This document shows positions 24,032 through 32,324 of a stretch of 64,000 nt of DNA, in pieces. The stretch's first letter is position 1. Each line of letters starts with the position of its first letter. This DNA comes from Actinomadura rayongensis (GTDB lineage: Bacteria > Actinomycetota > Actinomycetes > Streptosporangiales > Streptosporangiaceae). A program made the position numbers and the translations under genes. Below the pieces are notes generated by a model, which saw only the letters and a program-made list of their open reading frames with translations, was not told the origin of the DNA and made no database searches. The stretch lies in NCBI RefSeq assembly GCF_009831215.1, contig NZ_WUTW01000010.1, positions 62,001 to 126,000 on the forward strand, written 5' to 3'.

Positions 24032-24912
24032 AGGCCGTCGAGGACGCGTTCCGCGCCGCCGGGGTCACCGGCTGGCTGCACGCCGAGGACGTCGACACCG
24101 GCCGCCGCGTCGGGGTCCGCGCCGACGAGCCCGTCGTGCTCGCGTCGGTGTTCAAGGTGCCGCTGCTCGTCGCGTTCTTCCGGCGGGCCGCCGCGGGGCT
24201 GCTCGACCCGGCCGAACGCGTCACGCTGCGGCCCGGGGACCGCGCGGAGGGGCCGACCGGGACGTCGATCCTGCTGGACGACGTCACGCTCTCCCTGCGC
24301 GACCTGGCCGCCCTCATGATCACCGTCAGCGACAACGCGGCGGCCGACGTCCTCTACGACCGGGTCGGCGGCGCGGACGCCGTCAACGCCGACCTGGCCG
24401 CGCTCGGCCTCACCGCCACCCGGATCACCGGCAACGGCCGCGAGCTGTTCGCCGGGATGCTCGCCGACGCGGGCGCCGCCGACTTCGGCGAGCTGTGGGC
24501 CCGGCTGGACGAGCCCGGGCTGCCCGAGCGGATCCGGGCCCTGAACCCCGTCCTGACGTCCCGGTCCACGCCGCGCGAGATGGCCGCGCTGCTCGGGCTC
24601 GTCTGGCGCGACGAGGCCGCCCCGCCCGCCGCGTGCGCGCAGATGCGGCGGATGTTCGGCCTCCAGGTCTGGCCGCACCGGCTGTCGGCGGGCTTCCCGT
24701 TCGACGACGTCCGGGTCGGCGGGAAGACCGGCACCCTGCCGACGATCCGCAACGAGATCGGCGTCGTCGAGTATCCCGACGGCGGCCGATACGCCGTCGC
24801 GGTGTTCACCCGCGCCGCCCGTCCCGTGGCCGCGCTGCCGCAGGCCGACGCGGTGATCGGCGCCGCCGCGCGGCTCGCCGTCGAGGCCCTGCGGCGGCCC
24901 CGCCGGACGTGA
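24028..24912 (+). CDS. Class A beta-lactamase-like serine hydrolase
   Basis: 294 residues, GTG start overlapping the LysR stop by 4 nt. The three serine-hydrolase motifs are in order: SVFK (Ser40, Lys43), SDN (101-103) and KTG (233-235), with the 61-residue first spacing expected for class A. I do not find the EXXLN omega-loop motif that carries the deacylating glutamate, and the SDN-KTG distance is longer than usual, so hydrolysis of beta-lactams may be weak or absent. No signal peptide is visible: the protein starts VKAVEDAFRAAGVTG, which is unusual for a beta-lactamase and suggests a cytosolic protein or a mis-set start. Family call firm, activity open. Confidence 0.8.
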   Translation: MKAVEDAFRAAGVTGWLHAEDVDTGRRVGVRADEPVVLASVFKVPLLVAFFRRAAAGLLDPAERVTLRPGDRAEGPTGTSILLDDVTLSLRDLAALMITVSDNAAADVLYDRVGGADAVNADLAALGLTATRITGNGRELFAGMLADAGAADFGELWARLDEPGLPERIRALNPVLTSRSTPREMAALLGLVWRDEAAPPAACAQMRRMFGLQVWPHRLSAGFPFDDVRVGGKTGTLPTIRNEIGVVEYPDGGRYAVAVFTRAARPVAALPQADAVIGAAARLAVEALRRPRRT

Positions 24913-24981
24913 TCGTCACGACGGGTTGTGAGTTCGGGCGCGCGGAGCAGCCGCCGACGCTCGTAGGCTGTTACCACGGCT

Positions 24982-27666
24982 TTGTTGAATCTTGGGGAGA
25001 TTGCGTTGCGGCTGCCGGAGCATCTGGAGCTACTGCTCACCGACGAGCCGGTCCTCGACGTCTACGCCTACGGACCCTGGCGTGTGCCGGACGGCCTGTT
25101 CGAGCAGGTCAGCGCCCGGATCGACGCGCTGGCCGCCGATCCGCGCGCCGCCGGGCTCACCACCGACGAGCACAAGCTGCTGACCCTGCCCGCGCCGCTC
25201 GTCCTGGCCGAGACCTTCGGGATCCTCGCCTACCTGCCGGGCGGCGGCGCGATCAAGGCGGGCTCGTGGTCGCAGCTCCCCGAGCGGCTGCTCGGGCGCC
25301 ATCTGGTCAACCCGGCGCAGCTCAACACCCGCATGACCCGCTGGGACGCGCCCGGCGGCCGGTGGCGCCCCCCGGTGGACTGGCTGATTGAGGTCGCCGA
25401 CCGCGAGCTGGCCATCGAGCTGGCCCGGGACGCGCTCGTCGCGCTGGAGGGCATCGCGCCGCTGGACGAGCGCCGGGGCGCCCTGCTGCGCCTCTACGCC
25501 GACCCGCCGGACTGCGACGTCAACCTCCCGAAGCTGGAGCTGCGCGAGCACTGGAGCGCCCGCGCCGACGACGAGACGATCGCGCTGCTGCCCGAACTGC
25601 TCGGGCCCGTCGGCTATCTGGAGTGGGTCGTCCAGGGGCTGCTGGCCGCGTTCGAGCACCTGAACGCCGCCGCGCCCGTCGAGGAGAGCGTCACCACGCA
25701 CCTGGCCCGGCTGCTGCTGCAGGGCAGCATGGAGCACGTCCCCGCCGAGATGGTCGTCGCGCTCGGCGAGGACCGCTACGGCGCGCTGCGCGAGCGGTTC
25801 GCCGCCGAGCGGCGCGGGTTCAAGGCCGCCCGCTGGCAGGAGCACACGCAGGCGTGGCTCGCCCGCGCGCTGGTCGAGGGCGCGGCGGACGCCTGCCGGG
25901 CCTGGCTGGACATGGCGATGCGGTTCGTCGCGACCGTCCAGGGCCTGCCCGGCGACCCGTGGTTCCCGCGCACCGAGTGGATCCCCGTCCGGCAGTTCCA
26001 GACCGACCTGCGGCGGATCTTCGGGCCGCGCCGCCGCGTGGTGAACGCGCTCGGCGACACGCTCCGGCAGGTCCCCCGGACGGCGCCCGCCACGCCGGAC
26101 GGCGCGTCCGGCGAGCCGCAGGCCCCGCCGATCGGGGCGCGGCTGGTCGAGCAGCCCGAGATCGTCGCGGCGCTGCGCGAGACCGTCGCGGCCGGGGGGA
26201 CCGTCCGGCTGCTGCTCGCCGGACCCGACAGCACCGGCAAGCGCGACGCCGCGCAGGAGCTCGGCCGCGTCCTGTCCCTCGGCCGGGACCCGCTCTGGCT
26301 CACCGGGAACCTGTTCGTCGGGCAGCGGCTGTCGGACGCCGTCGCGCGCCTGCACGCCGACGCCCGCGACTCGGTCGGCGACCGGCTGATGATCATCGAC
26401 GGGCTGGACGCGGTGATCACCGACCCGGGCAACGGCGAGGTGTTCGCGGCCGAGCTGAACCGCGTCCTCGCGATCCATCCCGATCTGCACATCGTCGCAC
26501 TGTGCGGCGCGGCCGGGGACGAGCGCATCCGCGAGGTCGACCCGGCGCTGCCGCAGCAGTTCCGGATCGCGCACTCGCGCCCGTTCACCGCCGAGGGGCA
26601 CGCCGAACTGTTCCGGCGGGCCGTCGAGGCGGCCGGCGGGCGCGTCACCCGGCAGGCCGCCGGCGCCGCCGGGGAACTGCTCGCGCTGACGCCGCCCGTC
26701 CAGACGCTCCGCAACGCGCGCCTCGCCCGGCACCTCGCCGACCAGGTCATGCCGCGCGTCCTCGCCCGCGACGGGGAACCGGTCGTCCGCAAGCAGGACC
26801 TGCCGCTCACCCTCGACACCGGGCAGACGCTCGGCAACCCGCTCGCCGACCTCACCGCGCTCACCGGGCTGGACACCGTCAAGAAGGAGATCGCGCTGCT
26901 CGTCGCGGGCACGCAGGCCGCGCGGCTGCGGCGCGAGGCGGGGCTGAAGGTCGCGCCGCCGACGCGGCACATGGTCTTCACCGGCAACCCCGGCACCGGC
27001 AAGACGATGGTGGCGCGGCTGCTCGGGCGGATCTACAAGCGGCTCGGCGTCCTGTCGTCCGGGCACCTGGTGGAGGCGTCGCGGGCGCACCTCGTCGGCG
27101 AGTACATCGGGCAGACCGCGCCGCGCACCCGGCGGCTCGTGGAGCGCGCGCTCGGCGGCGTCCTGTTCATCGACGAGGCGTACACGCTGAGCCAGTCCGC
27201 TTTGAAGGGCGACTACGGCTACGAGGCGATCGCCGAACTCGTGAAGCTGATGGAGGACCACCGCGAGGACCTGGTGGTCGTCGTCGCCGGCTACGAGCGG
27301 GAGATGAAGGAGTTCCTGGCGGCCAACCCCGGCCTGGACTCGCGGTTCCCCAAGCAGATCCACTTCGACGACTACACCGACGCCGAACTGATCCAGGTGT
27401 TCGAGTACCTGGCGGGCGACAGCGGGTTCGCGCTCGCCGACGGCACCCGCGACCGCCTCGGCCGGATGCTGCGCGCCACGCCGCGCGGATCGTCGTTCGG
27501 CAACGGCCGGCTGATGCGGAACCTGCTGGACGTGGCCATCGCCCGGCAGTCGGAGCGGATCGCGTCGCACCCGTCGCCGTCGCGCCGGTCGCTGGTCACG
27601 CTGCTCCCGGAGGACCTGCCGCCCGTCCTGGACAAGCCCGAAGAACTGCTGGGGCATTACCTCTAG
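24982..27666 (+). CDS. Large AAA+ ATPase with two AAA modules (CbbX/EccA-like C-terminal module)
   Basis: 894 residues. About 370 N-terminal residues, mostly helical and without a recognised motif, precede two AAA regions. The first is degenerate: a P-loop-like GPDSTGKR at about 413-420 and MIIDGLD as Walker B. The second is complete and resembles CbbX, SpoVK and EccA: GNPGTGKT at 668-675, VLFIDEAYTL at about 728-737, the sensor stretch LVVVVAGYEREM, and RFPKQIHFDDYT with the arginine finger region. It is probably a soluble hexameric remodelling ATPase. Start is TTG 24982; a TTG at 25006 with GGGGAG 6 nt upstream is a good alternative. No ESX or carboxysome genes are nearby, so the client is unknown. 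Confidence 0.87.
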   Translation: MLNLGEIALRLPEHLELLLTDEPVLDVYAYGPWRVPDGLFEQVSARIDALAADPRAAGLTTDEHKLLTLPAPLVLAETFGILAYLPGGGAIKAGSWSQLPERLLGRHLVNPAQLNTRMTRWDAPGGRWRPPVDWLIEVADRELAIELARDALVALEGIAPLDERRGALLRLYADPPDCDVNLPKLELREHWSARADDETIALLPELLGPVGYLEWVVQGLLAAFEHLNAAAPVEESVTTHLARLLLQGSMEHVPAEMVVALGEDRYGALRERFAAERRGFKAARWQEHTQAWLARALVEGAADACRAWLDMAMRFVATVQGLPGDPWFPRTEWIPVRQFQTDLRRIFGPRRRVVNALGDTLRQVPRTAPATPDGASGEPQAPPIGARLVEQPEIVAALRETVAAGGTVRLLLAGPDSTGKRDAAQELGRVLSLGRDPLWLTGNLFVGQRLSDAVARLHADARDSVGDRLMIIDGLDAVITDPGNGEVFAAELNRVLAIHPDLHIVALCGAAGDERIREVDPALPQQFRIAHSRPFTAEGHAELFRRAVEAAGGRVTRQAAGAAGELLALTPPVQTLRNARLARHLADQVMPRVLARDGEPVVRKQDLPLTLDTGQTLGNPLADLTALTGLDTVKKEIALLVAGTQAARLRREAGLKVAPPTRHMVFTGNPGTGKTMVARLLGRIYKRLGVLSSGHLVEASRAHLVGEYIGQTAPRTRRLVERALGGVLFIDEAYTLSQSALKGDYGYEAIAELVKLMEDHREDLVVVVAGYEREMKEFLAANPGLDSRFPKQIHFDDYTDAELIQVFEYLAGDSGFALADGTRDRLGRMLRATPRGSSFGNGRLMRNLLDVAIARQSERIASHPSPSRRSLVTLLPEDLPPVLDKPEELLGHYL

Positions 27667-27689
27667 CCCGCCGGGTAAGCCGGGCGGAC

Positions 27690-28562
27690 ATGGGCGACAT
27701 CCTGGTCGGCACGGCCTCCTGGACCCACCGGACGCTGATCGCGTCGGGCTGGTACCCGGCCGAGGCCCGCACCCCCGAGTCCCGCCTGCGCCACTACGCC
27801 ACGCAGTTCCCCCTCGTCGAGGTGGACGCGAGTTACTACGCGCTGCCGTCGGAGCAGACCGTGCGCGCGTGGCGCGACCGGACGCCGGACGGCTTCACGT
27901 TCAACGTCAAGGCGTTCGCGCTGCTGACCGGGCATCCGACACGTCCGTCGTCCCTACCGCGCGACCTCCGCGCCGCCGTACCGGACCGTCGCCTCTACCC
28001 GAAGGACGTCCCCGACGAGATCCTGGACGAACTCTGGCACCGCTTCCTCACCACACTGGCCGTTCTCGACGACGCGAACCGCCTGGGAGCCGTCCTGTTC
28101 CAGTTCCCACCCTGGTTCACCGCGACCGCGAAGTCCCGCGCCCGCATCCTGGAGATCCAGAAACGCTGCGCGCCGCTGAGGATCTGCGTCGAGTTCCGCC
28201 ACCAAAGCTGGATGGCACCAGAACACGAGCACGAAACCCTGGAGTTCCTAACCGCCCACGACCTCCCCTACGTAGTCGTGGACATGCCCCAGGGCCACAC
28301 CTCGTCCGTCCCACCCCGAACCGCAGCAACATCAGACCTGGCCGTAGTCCGCTTCCACGGCCACAGCAAAGACTGGACGAGCGGCGACCTGGACCGCCGC
28401 TTCACCTACTTCTACGAAGACGACGAACTAAGAACCTGGGCCACCCGCATCCGCACCCTGGCCGAACAAGCCACCACCCACGTGATCTTCAACAACTGCT
28501 GCGCCGACCACGCCCAACGCAACGCAGCCCGCCTGAAAACCCTCCTAACCCAACCCACCTAA
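27690..28562 (+). CDS. DUF72 family protein
   Basis: 290 residues from the ATG at 27690, 23 nt after the AAA gene. DUF72 features are visible: ILVGTASWTHRTLI at the N-terminus, FPLVEVDASYYALPSE, FTFNVKAFALLTGH, LFQFPPWFTA, ICVEFRHQSWM and the C-terminal YVFFNNC-like FNNCCADHAQRNA. The fold is a TIM barrel; no reaction is established. From about 27950 the coding strand becomes rich in C and A, with many codons ending in A, unlike the neighbours, and this composition continues into the following spacer. Confidence 0.9.
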   Translation: MGDILVGTASWTHRTLIASGWYPAEARTPESRLRHYATQFPLVEVDASYYALPSEQTVRAWRDRTPDGFTFNVKAFALLTGHPTRPSSLPRDLRAAVPDRRLYPKDVPDEILDELWHRFLTTLAVLDDANRLGAVLFQFPPWFTATAKSRARILEIQKRCAPLRICVEFRHQSWMAPEHEHETLEFLTAHDLPYVVVDMPQGHTSSVPPRTAATSDLAVVRFHGHSKDWTSGDLDRRFTYFYEDDELRTWATRIRTLAEQATTHVIFNNCCADHAQRNAARLKTLLTQPT

Positions 28563-28734
28563 CCCCCACAGCAAACACCCGACCCACCACCCAGCCCACA
28601 CCAGAACACAGCACAACGCGCCCCGGCTCCACTCCGGGAAACCCAACCCGACCCAGCCAGCACAGGCCAACGTGGCCCCGGCGCACCCCAGCGCGACACG
28701 GCACGACATCCCCCAGCACGGCATCCCCTCGGCG
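28563..28734. other. C/A-rich spacer before the pentanucleotide array
   Basis: The plus strand is strongly C- and A-rich and G-poor (for example ACCCACCTAACCCCCACAGC), then turns G-rich near 28700. Reading frames here are open only because of this composition. I see no gene, terminator or promoter that I can support. Confidence 0.6.
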
Positions 28735-29205
28735 CAGCACGGCACGGCACGGCCAGGCACGGCACGGCCAGGCGCGGCACGGCCAGGCGCGGCACGGCCA
28801 GGCGCGGCACGGGTGGCGCGGCACGGCCAGGCGCGGCACGGGTGGCGCGGCACGGGTGGCGCGGCACGGGTGGCGCGGCACGGGTGGCGCGGCACGGGGC
28901 AGGGCGACACGGGGCAGGGCGACACGGCGCGTCCCGACGCGGCGCGAGACAGCGCGAGACAGCGCGGCACGGCACGGCACGGCGCGAGACGGCGCGGCCC
29001 GGCGCGGCCCGGCGCGGCCCGGCGCGGCGCGGCACGGCGCGGCCCGGCGCGGCACGGCGCGGCCCGGCGCGGGGCGGGGCGGCGCGAAGCGGGCGGGACG
29101 GGGCTGCGCGACCCGGCGGGGCTCGGCGCGGCTCAGCGCGGCGCGGCTCAGCGCGGCGCGGCGGGACTCGGCGGGGCTCGGCGCGGCTCGGCGCGGCTCG
29201 GCGGG
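28735..29205. repeat. Imperfect pentanucleotide (GGCNC) tandem array, ~470 bp
   Basis: The region is built almost wholly of 5-bp steps: GGCAC, GGCCA, GGCGC, GGCCC and GGCTC, with few interruptions. Higher-order units appear inside it, such as four perfect 14-bp copies of GTGGCGCGGCACGG at 28842-28897, 15-bp units before them, and 10-bp GGCGCGGCCC units near 28995-29065. Because 5 is not a multiple of 3 and the units contain no stop, every frame stays open, giving many spurious Arg/Ala/Gly proteins on both strands. It lies between the DUF72 gene and the permease promoter. Confidence 0.9.
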
Positions 29206-29239
29206 GGGCGGGCCGGGCAGTCGGGGCGGGGCGGGGCGG
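29203..29239 (+). other. G-run cluster, possible G-quadruplex
   Basis: Six runs of three to six G separated by one to five bases lie at the end of the pentanucleotide array, about 110 bp upstream of the permease operator. This fits the G3+N1-7 rule for a quadruplex on the plus strand. Folding and any role are inference. Confidence 0.4.
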
Positions 29240-29350
29240 TCCGGACGTGGGGGGAGGACGTGCGCGGGATTCGGGGGCCGCAGGGACGTGAGGGCGACGT
29301 TACGAGCGCGAAACGGACGCGACGTGGGGCGGAAACGGCCGCCGCCTATC

Positions 29351-29370
29351 TATCTGTCAACCGACAGAAA
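29351..29370. promoter_or_regulatory. TetR-type operator upstream of the permease gene
   Basis: TATCTGTCAACCGACAGAAA contains the dyad TCTGTC-AACC-GACAGA, with one further outer pair. It ends 23 nt before the permease start. The same 20-bp site (16 of 20 positions) recurs at 32325-32344 before the urea carboxylase operon, and a TetR gene lies between the two. This is the best-supported regulatory pair in the window. Confidence 0.75.
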
Positions 29371-29393
29371 TTAGCGGCCCCCTGGGAGGCCCC

Positions 29394-30977
29394 ATGTCCG
29401 TCCCCACCGCGCCGTCCGCCTCGGAGCCCTCGGCCGACGCGCGCGTCCTCCAGGCGTTCGGCTACCGGCAGGAGCTCCACCGCAGCATGGGGAGGTACGC
29501 GTCGTTCGCCGCGGGCTTCTCCTTCATCTCCGTGCTGACCACGGTCTTCCAGTTCTTCGGGCTCGGCTTCGCCTTCGGCGGCCCCGCCTTCTTCTGGACG
29601 TGGCCGGTCGTCCTCGCCGGCCAGTTCCTCGTCGCACTGTGCTTCGCCGAACTGGCCGCCCGCTACCCCATCTCGGGCGCCATCTACCAGTGGTCGAGCC
29701 GGATGAGCACCGCCGCGTTCGGCTGGTTCGCCGGCTGGATCATGGTGCTGGGGCAGGTCGTGGTCATCGCGGCGGCGGCGCTCGCGCTCCAGGTCGTCCT
29801 GCCCGCGATCTGGGACGGCTTCCAGCTCGTCGGCGGCGACCCGTCGCCGGTCTCGGACACCGGGGCCGCGAACGCCGCCGTCCTCGGCCTGATCCTGCTC
29901 GCCGCGACGACGTTCGTGAACGTCCTGGACAACCGGATCATGGCCCGCGTCAACGTGGTCGGCGTGACCGCCGAGATCATCGGCGCAGTGCTCATCGTCG
30001 TCCTGCTGCTCACGCACGCCGACCACGCGCCGTCCGCGACGTTCCATGTCGGCGCGGGCCGGGGCGGGGCGTTCGGGGCGCTGCTCGTCGCGTCGTTCGC
30101 CGCCGCGTACGTCCTCATCGGCTTCGACAGCGCGGGCGAGATGAGCGAGGAGACGCGGCGGCCCCGCGCCGTCGCGCCGCGCACGATCCTCACCGCGCTC
30201 GGCGCCGCCGGGCTGCTCGGCGGCCTGATCATCATCGCGGGCCTGCTGGCCGCGCCGAGCCTCACCGACGGACGGCTCGCGACCGACGGTCTGTCCTACG
30301 TCCTGACGAGCCGGCTCGGCGACTGGGTCGGCAAGGTGCTGCTGGCGGACGTCGTCGTCGCGATCTGCGTCGCGACCCTCGCGATCCAGACCGCCGCGAC
30401 CCGGATGCTGTTCTCGATGGCGCGCGACGGGATGGTGCCGTTCTCCCGCCCGCTCGCCCGGATCTCGCCGCGCACCGGGATGCCGATCGGCACGGCGCTG
30501 GTCACGGGCGTCCTCGCGGCGCTCGTCGTCATGCTCGACTTCGTGTCGCCGGACGCGTTCCTCGCGGTCGGCACCACCTGCATCGTCATGGTGTACGTCG
30601 CGTACGCGATGGTGATCGGCCCGCTGCTCTACCAGCGGCTGCGCGGCTCGTGGCGCGGCGGCGCCCCCGCCGGGACGGACGAGCAGGGCCGCCGCCTGTT
30701 CTCCCTCGGCCGCTGGGGACTGCCGGTGAACGCGCTCGCCCTCGCCTACGGCGTCGCGATGGCGGTGAACCTGGCGTGGCCGCGTCCGGCGGTCTACGCG
30801 CCCGCGAGCGGCCAGTGGTACTTCACCTGGTTCACCGCGCTGTTCCTCGGCGGCGCGATCGTGGTCGGCGCGCTCTACCGGCGGTCGTCGGCCGCGCGGT
30901 CAGGCCGCGTCGAGGAGGGCGCGGCCGAGCCGGGCCAGCCGGGCCAGGTCGCGCTCGGGGACGCCGCCAACGCGTAG
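29394..30977 (+). CDS. APC family amino acid/urea-derivative permease of the urea carboxylase locus
   Basis: 527 residues, 12 membrane segments. GGGAGG precedes the ATG by 6 nt. Family features include LQAFGYRQELHRSMGRYASFAAGFSFIS at the N-terminus (in the order seen in GabP/UctT-like permeases), PISGAIYQWSSRM, VLIGFDSAGEMSEETRRPR and MLFSMARDGMVPFS. Similar APC permeases are found beside urea carboxylase genes in many bacteria and probably import a nitrogen compound degraded by that system; the exact substrate (urea, guanidine-related or an amino acid) is uncertain. The last 26 codons overlap the 3' end of the convergent TetR gene by 78 nt. Its promoter carries the shared dyad. Confidence 0.87.
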   Translation: MSVPTAPSASEPSADARVLQAFGYRQELHRSMGRYASFAAGFSFISVLTTVFQFFGLGFAFGGPAFFWTWPVVLAGQFLVALCFAELAARYPISGAIYQWSSRMSTAAFGWFAGWIMVLGQVVVIAAAALALQVVLPAIWDGFQLVGGDPSPVSDTGAANAAVLGLILLAATTFVNVLDNRIMARVNVVGVTAEIIGAVLIVVLLLTHADHAPSATFHVGAGRGGAFGALLVASFAAAYVLIGFDSAGEMSEETRRPRAVAPRTILTALGAAGLLGGLIIIAGLLAAPSLTDGRLATDGLSYVLTSRLGDWVGKVLLADVVVAICVATLAIQTAATRMLFSMARDGMVPFSRPLARISPRTGMPIGTALVTGVLAALVVMLDFVSPDAFLAVGTTCIVMVYVAYAMVIGPLLYQRLRGSWRGGAPAGTDEQGRRLFSLGRWGLPVNALALAYGVAMAVNLAWPRPAVYAPASGQWYFTWFTALFLGGAIVVGALYRRSSAARSGRVEEGAAEPGQPGQVALGDAANA

Positions 30978-31571
30978 CGCGGCGTTCGCCGTCGCGCCCG
31001 CCGTGCCGTCCGGGTCGAGGTCCGGGTTGTCGCGGCGGATCAGGATCACGCTCTCCACCAGCGAGAAGACGAGCCGGCTCCGGACCGTCCGCTCGTCGTC
31101 CGGCAGCACGGACGTGACGGCGGTCCGGGCCAGCAGGTCGTCGTAGGCGTCCTTCAGCTCCGCGCGCAGGCCCTGGAAGCTCGCGATGCGCTCGGCCTCC
31201 GGGAGCAGGTAGAGCGCGCCGAGGTTGTGGGTGCCCGTGCAGAGCAGCCGGGCGTCCTGGTAGCAGAGCGCCCACAGCCTCGCCTCGGGCGGCGCGGACG
31301 CGTCCCCGAGCGCCCTGGCGGTCTCCAGCGACGGCCGGACGGTGCTCTCCAGCAGGCTCGCGAGGATCTCCTCCTTGCCGCCAAAGTAGTGGTACATCGA
31401 CGCCTGCCGGATGCCGGCCCGCTCGGCGATCTCGCGCGTCGAGGTCGCCGCGTACCCGCGGACGGTGAACAGCTCGCCCGCCGCCGCGAGAATCTCCTCA
31501 CGCGGGCTGAGCCCGCTGCTCGGACGGGAAACGGCACGCGGCCTGCCGACAGCTCTGCGAGAGACGCTCAC
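30900..31571 (-). CDS. TetR family regulator of the urea carboxylase locus
   Basis: 223 residues from a GTG at 31571; the open frame extends further upstream only into the repeat-rich spacer, where the composition is not protein-like. The HTH is clear: REEILAAAGELFTVRGYAAT, then TREIAERAGIRQASMYHYFGGKEEIL. The ligand domain includes LLCTGTHNLGALYLLPEAER. It converges on the permease gene with a 78-nt overlap and lies between two near-identical dyads at 29351 and 32325. I infer that it represses both the permease and the catalytic operon in the absence of its ligand. No copy of the dyad is seen before its own gene. Confidence 0.88.
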   Translation of the reverse strand: MSVSRRAVGRPRAVSRPSSGLSPREEILAAAGELFTVRGYAATSTREIAERAGIRQASMYHYFGGKEEILASLLESTVRPSLETARALGDASAPPEARLWALCYQDARLLCTGTHNLGALYLLPEAERIASFQGLRAELKDAYDDLLARTAVTSVLPDDERTVRSRLVFSLVESVILIRRDNPDLDPDGTAGATANAALRVGGVPERDLARLARLGRALLDAA

Positions 31572-31645
31572 CGGCCGATCCTCGCACAACCCCCACCCCC
31601 TCCCGCATCCGCCCACACCCACCCCACCACCCCGCCCACCGCACC

Positions 31646-32207
31646 CCACGCACGCGCTTCGAGGTCGCACCCGACGGCGCACAACTCGCCGCAGCACACC
31701 GCGCGAGAGACGCACACGTCACGGCGCACGCGCCCAGACCGCGCCCGCCCGCACACGGCAACGCCCACAGCCGGTACACGCGCCTCGAGCGTGCCCGCCC
31801 GCACACTGCGGCGCGCGTGTCGCAGTGCGCGCGCCCCAAACGCACCCGCCAGCGCACGGCGACGCGCACATCGCGGCACACGCCCCTCGGACGCGCCCCG
31901 CCCGCACCAGCCCGCCGCCCCGCCTCGCGCACGTGCTTCGAGGTCGCATCTCACGCGGCGCGCAGTTCGCCGCAGCGCACCGCACGAGAGACGCACACGT
32001 CGCGGCGCACGCGCCCAGACCGCGCCCGCCTGCACACGACAACGTGCGTATCGCGGTGCGCGCGCCTCGGACGCGGCTCGTCCGCACACGGTGACGCACA
32101 CGTCGCGGTGCGCCCGTCTCGGACGCGCCCCGCTCGCGTGCCGCGACGCGCAGTCGCAGTGCTTGCGGCTCGGGCGCGGCTCGCCCGCGTGCCGCGACGC
32201 GTTTGGG
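31646..32207. repeat. ~51-bp tandem repeat within a ~281-bp duplication
   Basis: Units of 50-52 bp begin near 31709, 31760, 31810, 31861, 31990, 32041, 32093, 32145 and 32196, each starting like GACGCACACGTCGCGG and containing CGGACGCGCCCC-like and CCCGCACACG-like segments. A 63-bp leader (31646-31708, with CGCTTCGAGGTCGCA) plus four units is copied once 281 bp downstream, with scattered differences. The unit is about 17 codons long, so long frames stay open on both strands without looking like proteins. The array fills the spacer between the TetR start and the urea carboxylase operon operator. Confidence 0.85.
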
Positions 32208-32324
32208 ATCGGCCGGTGAGATGGCATGCCGGTTGTGCGTCGGGTGGGGGCGTGCTGGTGCGGTGAGATCCGTGCGCCATGGAAGAAACCGGGACGAAAC
32301 AGCCCGGCAACATCATCTCCTTAA

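Noticed and set aside
24926..24969. Promoter before the AAA ATPase gene (TTGTGA ... TAGGCT)
   Set aside because: The spacing of about 32 bp is far from the 17-18 bp expected.
28489..29291. Several long Arg/Ala/Pro-rich frames on both strands over the pentanucleotide array
   Set aside because: They arise because the 5-bp units contain no stop in any frame. No ribosome binding site, domain or codon-position bias supports them.
29346..30047. 233-codon minus-strand frame over the permease gene
   Set aside because: Antisense shadow; the permease on the other strand has clear membrane helices and family motifs.
31646..32207. CRISPR array
   Set aside because: The ~51-bp units abut with diverged copies and no unique spacers, and no cas gene is present.
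31568..32227. 219-codon minus-strand frame and partners over the 51-bp repeats
   Set aside because: The ~51-bp period is near 17 codons and stop-free on both strands; the translations are repetitive Arg/Ala/Val sequence with no recognisable fold. The TetR start lies inside this region but its real coding part ends at 31571.
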